Of a DNA stretch of 64,000 bases, positions 9,692 through 18,403 are shown in pieces. The notes beneath the pieces are model-generated. The model saw only the letters and a program-made list of their open reading frames with translations, made no database searches and was not told the origin of the DNA. The stretch is from Pseudomonas nitroreducens (lineage in GTDB: Bacteria; Pseudomonadota; Gammaproteobacteria; Pseudomonadales; Pseudomonadaceae): positions 372,001 to 436,000 of the forward strand of contig NZ_JALJXP010000003.1 of assembly GCF_024170165.1 (NCBI RefSeq). The letters are read 5' to 3'. Every line of letters starts with the position of its first letter. The stretch's first letter is position 1. Both the position numbers and the translations under genes were made by a program.

Positions 9692-10081
9692 TCACCACTT
9701 CGCCGATGGCGTCCGGGTGCCGTCGCTGCCCAGGGTCAGGTTGCCGTCACTGACCTGAGCGCCGCTCGGGGTGAAGGTAATGGTGAAAGTCGGCGGCGTG
9801 CCGCTGCCCACGGTGATGTCGTAGCCGTAGTTGCCCGACACCTCACTGGGCAGCGCATAGCCACCGCTTTCCAGCGCCGATTTGCTGGCGTAGGCGCGGT
9901 TGGCCAGCAGGTACTGCTGCTGGCGGTTGGCGATATCCATCATCTGAGCCTGGGCCGCGGACCGCTTGCCCCGGATGACGTACTGCTGATAGCTGGGATA
10001 AGCGACTGCAGCCAGGATCGCCACTATCGCCGCCACCACCATCAACTCGATCAGGGTAAAACCACGGGAACTAACAGGCAT
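9692..10081 (-). CDS. PilE-like type IV minor pilin
   Basis: First gene of the minor pilin operon, 129 aa. The short leader MPVSSRG precedes FTLIELMVVAAIVAILAAVAYPSYQQYV, a textbook N-terminus for PilE/ComP-type pilins, followed by a positively charged RGKRSAAQAQMMDIANRQQQ segment. The ATG at 10081 was chosen because AAGAGAG lies 8 nt upstream; an upstream in-frame TTG at 10114 has no such site and would give an abnormally long leader. Family members incorporate into the pilus fibre or link the tip complex to it. It could also be called a PilA/ComP-like pilin, but its position as gene 1 of a minor-pilin cluster favours PilE. Confidence 0.85.
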   Translation of the reverse strand: MPVSSRGFTLIELMVVAAIVAILAAVAYPSYQQYVIRGKRSAAQAQMMDIANRQQQYLLANRAYASKSALESGGYALPSEVSGNYGYDITVGSGTPPTFTITFTPSGAQVSDGNLTLGSDGTRTPSAKW

Positions 10082-10668
10082 TATCGGAACTCTCTTTGCC
10101 GGGGCCTTTTTCAAAGACTCTATTAGTTAAATGGCGAATCGCCACCCCGCCGACACGGTAATTCAATACCAGTCGTCGCCGACGCATCGGTGTATATAAA
10201 ACTAGTTAACGAAAAGATAGCCAAATCCCGAGCGCCAAAATACCAACACCCCTCTGAATGCGGGATATTAGCGCGGAACTTTCAACTCAATAAATTCAAT
10301 AAAATCAGCAACTTAAATAAAATAAATGAAACATTAAAAGCAACTCAAAAAACAACCCAACGAACAACCCTTAAATTCATGAAATATACGTTAATAAGTT
10401 GTGAAAAAAACGTAATTCAACACTCGAAATAGCGCATTTCAAGTTAACAGAATCAGCACTGATAACTTATTAAACAGCACCTGCCCGCAACAACGAACGA
10501 TAACTCATTGCATCTTTAAAACTATGCTTATCCGACTATTCATCAGCTAACTATCGAGTCAATTGACCCCGGAACAGGAACAGCGGGTTGATCACCAACC
10601 GCTCCACAGGCCGGAAAATTATCCCAGCGCCTCGCACCACTCGCCGCAACAGCCACGGCAAGCCAGCA
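10082..10668. other. AT-rich intergenic region upstream of the pilin operon
   Basis: No convincing gene is present. From about 10115 to 10560 the sequence is visibly AT-rich against a GC-rich background, with many AAAT/TTAA tracts, and then returns to normal composition near 10565. The only open frame (10190-10432, plus strand) has no ribosome binding site and a low-complexity Lys/Asn/Thr composition, so it is not called. The region should contain the pilin operon promoter (minus strand); TTGGCT at 10224-10219 followed by a TTTTATATA tract is a weak candidate. Such DNA is a typical target for xenogeneic silencers of the MvaT/H-NS type, which is inference. Confidence 0.7.
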
Positions 10669-12216
10669 TCAGCCCCCGAATGACCGCTCCTGCAGTGCCT
10701 GGACAAATGCCGCCAGCGGCATCGGTCGATCGAAGAGATACCCTTGCAGCACCTCCACGCCGCGCCGGGCGAGGTAATCCTGCTGCTCCCTGGTTTCCAC
10801 GCCCTCGGCGATGATCATCAGGTCCAGTTTGCCGCACAGCTCGACGATGCTGTCCAGAACGTGCGAAGACAGCGCATCCACGCCGATCATCGCGACGAAG
10901 CTCTTGTCGATCTTCAGCGCGTCCACCTTGAAGCGATGCAGGTAGGCCAGGCTGGAGTTACCGGTGCCGAAGTCGTCGATGGCCAGCTTGACGCCCAGGC
11001 CATGCAGGTTGTCGAAGAGCTCGTCGGTCACCTCGCTGGAAACGATCAGCTCGCGCTCGGTCAGCTCCAGCGTCAGCTCCGGTCGATGGGGCAGGAAGCG
11101 CGCCTGGAAATCCCGGCAATCACCGAACAGTCCCGGCTCCGTGCAATGCCCGGCGCTGATGTTGAAGCTCAGGTGGAAGCCCTCGCCCAGCAGCTGACCG
11201 TAAGGCGCCAACCCGTCGGCGACCTGGTGGAACAGCTCCCGGGTCATCGGCACGATCAGACCGGATCGTTCGGCCATGGGGATGAACAGGTCGGGACCGA
11301 CCATGCCTTCCAGGGGGTGAATCCAGCGCATCAGCACTTCCGCGCCGACCCAGCGGCCATCCCGGGCGTCCACCAGCGGTTGCAGGTAGGGCACGAATTC
11401 GCCTGCCAGCAGCGCACGCTCCAGCTCCAGGCTGGGCGTTGCCGAACGCCCCCAGAGCCAGTAGCAGGCCATCCCCGAAACCCCGCCCAGCATCAGCATC
11501 AGGGCGACCAGAGGCAGCGAATCCTCGCGGATGTGCTCCCACTGCGCGCCCTCCGGGAAACCGCCGATGACCCTGTAGGGGAATTGCCCGGAGGCCAGTT
11601 CGACATGCCCCAGGGGCAGACGCGCAGGGTCACCGTCGAACACCCTGCCCTGCTCGTCCATCCACTGCCGGCCGACCTGCAACTGCAGATCACTGCGCTG
11701 ATCGACCAACTGCAGGGTATTGCTCAGGTAACGGCCGTCCACGGTCGCCAGGGCAGCGTTGCTTCCCTCCACGCGACGCAGGATCAGCAGGGCGTAGTCG
11801 GGCGTCACCGAATTGCCCGCCATCATCCTCAGCCGGCCATTCACGTAGAGGCTGGGGTCCAGGCGCTCATCGAACTCGCCGAACAGCGAGGTGCAATAGA
11901 TGTCGTCATCGCGAGTGAGGTTGACCGAGCGGACGAACGGTACCACCGCCACCTGCTCGCGCAGCACCTGCGTCGCCTCGTCACAGGGCTCGTCGGCGTG
12001 CAGAAGTGCCGCGCGGGCCGCTCCCGCGGCGTTGCCCAGCATCACGTCGAGCAGCCGCAACGCTTCGTTCGAGGCGGCACTCGCCTCGACACTCAGGCTG
12101 CGCAAGGCCTGCCAATAGATGATGGCGCTGCCCAGCAGCAACGGCAGCAACGCCATGGAAATGGAAAAGACCAGACGGGGCAGCAGCCGGCGCCGGGTGT
12201 AGCTGCGAAGCGGCAT
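10669..12216 (-). CDS. CSS-motif / EAL-domain c-di-GMP phosphodiesterase
   Basis: A membrane phosphodiesterase predicted to hydrolyse c-di-GMP to pGpG. The order in 515 aa is: N-terminal membrane segment (about 13-37), periplasmic CSS-motif domain with conserved cysteines (C78 and C108 in YCTS), second membrane segment (about 234-255), then a C-terminal EAL domain. Catalytic elements are intact: EVL 293-295 in the EAL position, FNIS with N352, ELTE 384-387, DDFGTG 414-419, K435, EGVE 471-474 and QGY 491-493. CSS-EAL proteins are regulated by periplasmic disulfide status and the membrane-domain proteolysis described for the E. coli Pdc family. I remember the homologue PA3825 directly after tRNA-Leu in PAO1; here the pilin operon lies between. 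Confidence 0.93.
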   Translation of the reverse strand: MPLRSYTRRRLLPRLVFSISMALLPLLLGSAIIYWQALRSLSVEASAASNEALRLLDVMLGNAAGAARAALLHADEPCDEATQVLREQVAVVPFVRSVNLTRDDDIYCTSLFGEFDERLDPSLYVNGRLRMMAGNSVTPDYALLILRRVEGSNAALATVDGRYLSNTLQLVDQRSDLQLQVGRQWMDEQGRVFDGDPARLPLGHVELASGQFPYRVIGGFPEGAQWEHIREDSLPLVALMLMLGGVSGMACYWLWGRSATPSLELERALLAGEFVPYLQPLVDARDGRWVGAEVLMRWIHPLEGMVGPDLFIPMAERSGLIVPMTRELFHQVADGLAPYGQLLGEGFHLSFNISAGHCTEPGLFGDCRDFQARFLPHRPELTLELTERELIVSSEVTDELFDNLHGLGVKLAIDDFGTGNSSLAYLHRFKVDALKIDKSFVAMIGVDALSSHVLDSIVELCGKLDLMIIAEGVETREQQDYLARRGVEVLQGYLFDRPMPLAAFVQALQERSFGG

Positions 12217-12333
12217 CCTTGTTCCTTGCTCGGCGGCGCCGCGACCTGCGACGCATTGCCACTCCCTCGTCGGCAGTGGCGTGGATAGAGCTTAGAACAG
12301 CCTCCGCCGCCGGGCGCCGCACGGCGGAATCCG

Positions 12334-12339
12334 TATAAT
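12334..12339 (+). promoter_or_regulatory. Candidate -10 box for the RDD gene
   Basis: A perfect TATAAT hexamer lies 39 nt upstream of the ATG at 12378, in the divergent gap with the EAL gene. No good -35 hexamer is present at 16-18 bp, so this is only a candidate. Confidence 0.4.
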
Positions 12340-12377
12340 CCCCGCCCCATACATCCTGATCGCCACAGAAGACGCTC

Positions 12378-12893
12378 ATGCCCAAGCCGCAGCAGCTCCA
12401 GCCCGTGGGAGACTTCCCGCCCGCCACGCTCCTCCGTCGCTTTGCCGCGATGTTCTACGATTTCCTGCTCTGCGTGGCCTTGCTGATGGTGGTGACGCTG
12501 GTCTACCAACAAGGCTTCCTGCGCCTGATCTATGGCAGCGAGAAGCTCCGCCTGCTGGCCGACCAGGGTGCACTGACCGGCGACCCGCTGCTGTCCAGCC
12601 TGCTGTTCATCAGCGTATTCGCCTTCTTCGCGAAGTTCTGGACTTACAGCGGCCAGACTCTGGGCATGCAGGTCTGGGGCGTTCGAGTACAGAACGCCAA
12701 CGGAACGCGCATCACCCTGATGCAGGCGCTGCTGCGCTTCGTCATTGCCATCGCCTCCTGGGGCTGTGCCGGCCTTGGCTTCCTCTGGATGCTCTGGGAC
12801 AAGGACAAGCGCACCTGGCAGGACCGCTACTCGGAAAGCGTGGTGATCCAGATACCCAAGGCGGTGCGCAAGGCAACGCAGGGCCGGGGCTGA
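12378..12893 (+). CDS. RDD family membrane protein
   Basis: A 171-aa integral membrane protein of the RDD family. The family motif appears early (LLRRFAAMFYDFLL, R-x-x-A-x-x-x-D), followed by three to four membrane segments, the signature WTYSGQTLGMQVWGVRV in the middle and the C-terminal block WDKDKRTWQDRYS. RDD proteins have been linked to transport of small molecules or ions, but the role of this one is unknown. The ATG at 12378 has AGAAGA upstream. It is a single-gene unit with its own terminator, divergent from the EAL gene and convergent with lptG. Confidence 0.85.
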   Translation: MPKPQQLQPVGDFPPATLLRRFAAMFYDFLLCVALLMVVTLVYQQGFLRLIYGSEKLRLLADQGALTGDPLLSSLLFISVFAFFAKFWTYSGQTLGMQVWGVRVQNANGTRITLMQALLRFVIAIASWGCAGLGFLWMLWDKDKRTWQDRYSESVVIQIPKAVRKATQGRG

Positions 12894-12906
12894 ACCCCGG
12901 GGCAAT

Positions 12907-12934
12907 AAAAAAGCCGGCGATTGCCGGCTTTTTT
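12907..12934. terminator. Bidirectional terminator between the RDD gene and lptG
   Basis: AAAAAAGCCGGC, loop GATT, GCCGGCTTTTTT: a perfect stem with A-tract and T-tract on either side, placed between convergent genes. It can terminate both transcripts. Confidence 0.9.
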
Positions 12935-12964
12935 GTGGACGCAGAGTCTACCCAGCGAAAGGAC

Positions 12965-14032
12965 TCATCCTGCCCGCTTCAACAGCAGCGCGCCAAGGAA
13001 GGCGCAGATCGCCGCCGGCACAAGCACCGCCAGCAGCGGCGGGAAGTTGAATACCTGGCTGGACGGACCGAGCAGGTCCTGGGCGATGCGGAAGGTGAAG
13101 CCCACCAGCACACCGGTGAATACACGCTGACCGAGGGTCACACTGCGCAGCGGGCCGAAGATGAACGAAATCGCCATCAGCACCAGCGCGGCGGTCACCA
13201 GCGGCTGCAGGATCTTGGTCCAGAACGCCAGCCAGTAGCGGTTGGAGCTCAGGCCCTGGTCCTGCAGGTAATGGATGTAGCTCCACAGGCCGGTGATCGA
13301 CAGCGCCTCCGGCTCCATCACCACGGTATTGAGCAGCTGCGGGCTGAGCTGGATGTTCCAGGTCTCGCTGGGCTTGCTCACGACCTCACTGCGCTTTTCA
13401 GCCGCGTGCAGCACCGAGGTGGTCACGTCCTGAAGCAGCCACTGGTTGTTTTCGAAGACCGCCTGACGGGCAAAGCTCGCACTCTGCAGGCGACGGTTGT
13501 CGTCGAAGTTGTAGCGGGTCACGCCCAGCAGCACGCCATCCGGGCGCACCACGTTGATATGGATGAACTCATGCCCCTGGCGGTGCCACAGGCCCGACTT
13601 CGAGCTCTGCGAGCCGTTGCCGCTCTGAGCCAGGGCGCGACCGCTCTGGGCAGCGGTTTCGGTGTAGGGAACCACGTACTCGCCCACCAGGATGCCGACG
13701 AACATCAGCACCAGCATCGGCTTCATCACCGCCCAGACGATACGCTGCAGCGACACGCCAGCGGCACGCATGATGGTCAGCTCGCTGTTGCTGGCCAGGG
13801 TACCCAGGCCCACCAGGCAGCCGATCAGCGCGGCCATGGGAAGCATGTCGTAGCCACGGCTCGGCGCGGTCAGCAGAACGAACTTGAGCGCCTCGCCCAG
13901 GGTGTAGGTGTCGGTGATCTGCCCCAGCTGGTCGACGAAGGCGAACAGCTCGGCCAGCCCGAGGATCACCCCGAGCACCGCGAGAATGGAAACGAAGACG
14001 GTCGTGCCGATGTAACGATCCAGCTTACGCAT
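12965..14032 (-). CDS. lptG: LptG, LPS export permease
   Basis: Inner-membrane permease of the LptB2FG ABC exporter that extracts LPS from the inner membrane and feeds the Lpt bridge. The 355-aa protein has the family plan: N-terminal membrane helices (KLDRYIGTTVFVSILAVLGVILG), a large periplasmic jellyroll, and C-terminal helices (TKILQPLVTAALVLMAISFIFGPLR is typical). The start ATG at 14032 overlaps the end of lptF by 8 nt, so the two partners are translationally coupled for 1:1 assembly. LptB is encoded elsewhere. Confidence 0.97.
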   Translation of the reverse strand: MRKLDRYIGTTVFVSILAVLGVILGLAELFAFVDQLGQITDTYTLGEALKFVLLTAPSRGYDMLPMAALIGCLVGLGTLASNSELTIMRAAGVSLQRIVWAVMKPMLVLMFVGILVGEYVVPYTETAAQSGRALAQSGNGSQSSKSGLWHRQGHEFIHINVVRPDGVLLGVTRYNFDDNRRLQSASFARQAVFENNQWLLQDVTTSVLHAAEKRSEVVSKPSETWNIQLSPQLLNTVVMEPEALSITGLWSYIHYLQDQGLSSNRYWLAFWTKILQPLVTAALVLMAISFIFGPLRSVTLGQRVFTGVLVGFTFRIAQDLLGPSSQVFNFPPLLAVLVPAAICAFLGALLLKRAG

Positions 14033-15149
14033 GCTTCAGCTCCCCGCCGGACTTCGCGCGCAGGGCGGCCAACTTCAGACGCAGCGGTTCCCAGTACAAC
14101 AACAGCAGGCCGATGGCCAGGAATATCCCGTGGATCCACCACAGGCCCAGGGCCATGGGGATCTTGCCCTTGTCGAGCATGCCGCGCCCGGCGATCAGCA
14201 GGGCCAGGTAGGCCATGTACAGCAGCACCGCCGGCAGCAGCTTGAGGAAGCGGCCCTGGCGTGGGTTCACCCGCGACAGCGGTACCGCCAGCACGGTCAC
14301 CACGAACACCAGCAGCGGGATGGACAGGCGCCACTGCAGCTCGGACTGCATGCGCGGGTCGGCACTGCCCAGCAGGTCGGCGGTGGGGATCGCGTCGCGG
14401 TCGTCGATCTCGCTGCTCACTTCCGGTTTGGGCAGGAGCGCTGCGTAGGTGTCGTACTTGATTTCGCGGTAGTCGGCCTGGCCGGGCGTACCGTCGTAGC
14501 GGTACCCATCCTTGAGGATCAGGTAGCGGCTGCCGTCGGCATGGATTTCCTGCACGCCGGTAGTGCCGACCAGCACCGAAGTGCCGCCGTCCTTGCCGTT
14601 GCGCGGGCGGTTCTTGTCGGAGATGAACACCCCGCCCAGCTCGGTCCGTTCGTTGGCCAGGGTTTCGGTGTAGGTCACCCGCGTGCCATCACGCATCGAC
14701 TGGAAGCGCCCGGGAGCCAGGGTGTCGAATTCGGTCATCGCGTCCTGTTTGTTCAGCAGCAGCTGCATCTGCGTGATGCCCTGGGGCGCCAGCCAGATAC
14801 TCAGCCAGGCCACCAGCAGGGCGATGAACAGCGCCGGCGCCAGGGTGATGGCGAGCAGACGCTGCTGGCTCATGCCGGTGGCGGTGAGCACGGTCATCTC
14901 GCTGTCCAGGTACAGGCGGCCATAGGCCAGCAGAATGCCGAGGAACAGGCCCAGCGGCAGGATCAGCTGCAGGAAGCCCGGCAGACGCACGCCCATGATC
15001 ATGAACAGCGAACCCGGATCGAGCAGGCCTTGGGCCGCCTGCGCCAGGTACTTGATGAAACGGCCGCTCATGATGATGACCAGCAGCACGGCGCTCACGG
15101 CGCTCATGGTGATCAGCACTTCACGGGACAGGTAACGGAAGACAATCAA
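14025..15149 (-). CDS. lptF: LptF, LPS export permease
   Basis: Partner permease of LptG in LptB2FG. It has N-terminal and C-terminal membrane helix groups flanking a periplasmic beta-jellyroll; the helix region SAVSAVLLVIIMSGRFIKYL and the block PLGLFLGILLAYGRLY are typical. A TTG start at 15149 (MIVFRYLSREVL, 374 aa) is chosen because GGAG lies 7 nt upstream and the protein then begins as other Pseudomonas LptF do. A GTG at 15158 in the same frame would add three residues but has the GGA directly against it, which is too close. The gene is divergent from pepA, which matches the conserved pepA/lptF arrangement. Confidence 0.95.
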   Translation of the reverse strand: MIVFRYLSREVLITMSAVSAVLLVIIMSGRFIKYLAQAAQGLLDPGSLFMIMGVRLPGFLQLILPLGLFLGILLAYGRLYLDSEMTVLTATGMSQQRLLAITLAPALFIALLVAWLSIWLAPQGITQMQLLLNKQDAMTEFDTLAPGRFQSMRDGTRVTYTETLANERTELGGVFISDKNRPRNGKDGGTSVLVGTTGVQEIHADGSRYLILKDGYRYDGTPGQADYREIKYDTYAALLPKPEVSSEIDDRDAIPTADLLGSADPRMQSELQWRLSIPLLVFVVTVLAVPLSRVNPRQGRFLKLLPAVLLYMAYLALLIAGRGMLDKGKIPMALGLWWIHGIFLAIGLLLLYWEPLRLKLAALRAKSGGELKHA

Positions 15150-15247
15150 ACCGGACACTCCAGGGTTGTCACGCTCAGGCGGCTACGCTCAAACTAGCCG
15201 CCGTGAAGCATTGCCGGGTGCGCGCGGACGCGACCCAGCGCAAATAG

Positions 15248-16831
<1,584 letters not shown>

Positions 16832-16865
16832 TGGCACAGTGCAATCTGCCGAAGGGATCGAACGC

Positions 16866-17294
16866 ATGACCCGGGTCGACTTCTACGTCATTCCCAGCGC
16901 CGATCCCGACGCACGCCTGACCATCGCCTGCCGCCTGGCCGAAAAGGCCTGGCGGCAAGGCATGCGCATCTTCGTGCTGTGCAGCGACGAGGCCCAGCGC
17001 GATGCGCTGGATGCCCGGCTGTGGAACTTCCGGGGCGAAACCTTCATCCCACACAACGCGGTGGAAGAAGACGCCGACTCGCCGATCGTACTCGCCCTCG
17101 GCGAGCCGCCGGAGAGCCACCGGGACCTGCTGATCAACCTGACCCTGGCCATTCCCGCCTTCGTCGACCGCTTCAACCGGGTCGCCGAACTGGTGATCGA
17201 GGAAGCGGCGATTCGTCAGGCCGCTCGGGAGAATTTCCGTCGCTACCGCGAGCAGGGCTATCCTTTGCAGGACCATCGCCTGCCGCGCCCTTGA
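16866..17294 (+). CDS. holC: HolC, DNA polymerase III chi subunit
   Basis: Chi subunit of the clamp-loader complex, which bridges the holoenzyme to SSB on single-stranded DNA. It has 142 aa. The N-terminus RVDFYVIPSADPDARL and blocks such as CRLAEKAWRQGMRIFVLC, FIPHNAVEEDADSPI and HRDLLINLTLAIP match the family. The ATG at 16866 has GAAGGGATC upstream; an alternative GTG at 16839 adds nine residues without support. It lies 34 bp after pepA, as in other Pseudomonas. Confidence 0.96.
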   Translation: MTRVDFYVIPSADPDARLTIACRLAEKAWRQGMRIFVLCSDEAQRDALDARLWNFRGETFIPHNAVEEDADSPIVLALGEPPESHRDLLINLTLAIPAFVDRFNRVAELVIEEAAIRQAARENFRRYREQGYPLQDHRLPRP

Positions 17295-17313
17295 GAGCGT
17301 CTGAGCCAAGACC

Positions 17314-17685
17314 ATGGACAACCACAAGCCCCCGCGCGACCCCGACCACCTGCTGGAAGACCTGAAGAAGATCCAGGACCTGCTGGACGAGTCGGGCGCC
17401 GAGCCGCCCCTGCTCACCGAGTCCTTCGAGCCGGACAACATCCCGCTGCTCTCCGACGTCGTCACACCTGCGCCGCAGGCTTCGGAACCTGTCGCTGCCC
17501 AACCCGCCGCGCCGCAAGCCTCACCGGCGGCCAGCGAGCTGCACCGCCTCGACCTGGAGCTGCGCGCCGCGGCCCAGTTGATCCTGCAGGACGTCCTCGA
17601 CGACTTCGCCCCGCAGATCGAAGCCGAGCTGCAACGGCGCCTGGAGGCGCGGATGCAGCGTTTGCTGGCGCAGCGCAAAGGCTGA
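17314..17685 (+). CDS. Conserved hypothetical protein between holC and valS
   Basis: An acidic 123-aa protein of unknown function. The N-terminus is polar and helical (DHLLEDLKKIQDLLDES), the middle is an Ala/Pro-rich linker (about 50-72), and the C-terminus is an amphipathic helix-rich segment (LELRAAAQLILQDVLDDFAPQIEAELQRRLEARM) that could be a coiled coil. The ATG at 17314 is 19 nt after holC, so it is probably co-transcribed. A similar small gene occupies this slot in P. aeruginosa as I remember it. No catalytic motif is visible. Confidence 0.8.
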   Translation: MDNHKPPRDPDHLLEDLKKIQDLLDESGAEPPLLTESFEPDNIPLLSDVVTPAPQASEPVAAQPAAPQASPAASELHRLDLELRAAAQLILQDVLDDFAPQIEAELQRRLEARMQRLLAQRKG

Positions 17686-17802
17686 CACCTCGCCCCAACG
17701 CTTCGCCCGACCCACCGTGCCGCTGCGGGCCAATCGCGGACGGAGTCCGCTCCTACGCCCAAATCAACGCCCGCTCCTACAAGGCGAGTTCAGCGCTGGG
17801 TG

Positions 17803-17840
17803 GTTCGCGAGCAAGGACTAGGCGTCCCCCTCGGTCCTAC
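17803..17840 (+). repeat. REP-type repeat with 14-bp internal module
   Basis: GTTCGCGAGCAAG (17803-17815) and CTCGGTCCTAC (17830-17840) are the two halves of the common Pseudomonas REP. They are separated by GACTAGGCGTCCCC (17816-17829). The same module recurs at 18015-18028 and 42647-42660. Confidence 0.75.
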
Positions 17841-17854
17841 GAAGAGCCACGCCA

Positions 17855-17878
17855 CTCTGGCTCTGGCTCTGGCTCTGG
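17855..17878 (+). repeat. Hexanucleotide tandem repeat (CTCTGG)4
   Basis: Four perfect copies of CTCTGG in a row, followed by a partial fifth. It lies in non-coding DNA and could vary in copy number by slippage, making it a possible strain-typing locus. Confidence 0.9.
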
Positions 17879-17934
17879 CTCCCAAAAGGCTTCCAGAGAA
17901 ATATCCGCACGCGCCGAATGCCCCGTTCAGGAGG

Positions 17935-18057
17935 CCTCGTTGAAGTGGAGTTTCAGGGGTTGAGCGGCATGGATGCCGCGAGAGCCGCGATGGGCCAGGG
18001 ATGGCCCTTCGTGGGGGGACGCCTAGTTCGTGCCCCTGAAACTGCGCTTCAACGAGG
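17935..18057. repeat. 123-bp inverted-repeat element with internal hairpins
   Basis: Terminal arms CCTCGTTGAAGTGGAGTTTC.. (17935-17959) and its inverted copy (18033-18057) match at 23 of 25 positions. Inside are two further palindromes, GCGGCAT-GG-ATGCCGC (17964-17979) and GGGCCA-GGGA-TGGCCC (17992-18007), then the GGGGACGCCTAGTT module (18015-18028). If transcribed it would fold into a long branched structure. It has the form of a small non-autonomous mobile repeat; no target duplication could be recognised. Confidence 0.7.
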
Positions 18058-18251
18058 GTATTTTTCGCCCCAAGCGAAAAACCGGATGGAGGGGCAAGCC
18101 TTCTTGGTTACTTCTTCGGCGCTTGGAAGAAGTGACTCGCCGAGGGGCGAAATGAGAAGCTCGAGCGCACGCCGAAGCGACGCGAGAACACCCAAGCCCA
18201 AGCCCGCAGCATCCCAACAGGTGCCAGCCCCAGCAGTCGCGCCGGGGCATG

Positions 18252-18289
18252 CGCCGGCCTTGCCGGCGGATCGCGGGCAGAGCCCGCTC
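18252..18289 (+). repeat. REP element (copy 1 of a 28-bp exact repeat)
   Basis: CGCCGGCCTTGCCGGCGGAT.. at 18252-18279 is identical over 28 bp to 39231-39258. It contains the palindrome GCCGGCCTTGCCGGC and is followed by GCGGGCAGAGCCCGC, a second palindrome. This is the standard two-palindrome REP layout. Confidence 0.85.
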
Positions 18290-18355
18290 CTAAAGGTGGG
18301 CATCGGCGCGATCACCATCCGGAAGCCCCGGTGGCCTCATCTCCCCGCCTCCCGC

Positions 18356-18361
18356 TATACT
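18356..18361 (+). promoter_or_regulatory. Candidate -10 box for valS
   Basis: TATACT lies 42 nt upstream of the valS ATG. No matching -35 hexamer is evident. Its position right after the repeat cluster suggests that valS has its own promoter. Confidence 0.35.
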
Positions 18362-18403
18362 CAGCGGTTTTCCGTCTAGCCTTATCAGGGTCCCGCCGCG
18401 CTC

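Larger units (their letters stand above)
17686..18403. other. Gene-free repeat-rich region between the holC operon and valS
   Basis: No credible gene. The open frame at 17918-18379 covers inverted repeats and low-complexity sequence and is not called. The stretch holds REP-type palindromes (for example GCGGAC/GTCCGC around 17735), a variant REP, a hexamer tandem repeat, a 123-bp inverted-repeat element and another REP next to valS, listed separately. From about 18060 to 18200 the sequence has a hairpin (TTTTTCGC/GCGAAAAA, 18061-18081) and a segment beginning AAGCCTTCTTGGTTACTTC, which resembles a degraded repetitive sequence I associate with intergenic regions of many Pseudomonas. That last link is from memory. 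Confidence 0.7.

Noticed and set aside
10081-10114. Upstream TTG as the start of the pilE-like gene
   Set aside because: It gives an overlong leader and has no ribosome binding site, while ATG at 10081 has AAGAGAG at the right distance.
10190-10432. 80-codon plus-strand open frame in the AT-rich region
   Set aside because: No ribosome binding site, low-complexity Lys/Asn/Thr composition, and AT-rich DNA gives few stops by chance only in some frames; nothing resembles a known protein.
3972-10581. 11-bp match GGAACAGGAAC at 3974-3984 and 10571-10581 as island attachment repeats
   Set aside because: The left copy lies inside the fimT-like coding end, the sequence is low complexity (GGAACA twice), and it does not match the tRNA 3' end; likely coincidence.
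17918-18379. 153-codon plus-strand open frame before valS
   Set aside because: It runs across the inverted-repeat element and REP sequences, so it reads repeat DNA, not a gene.
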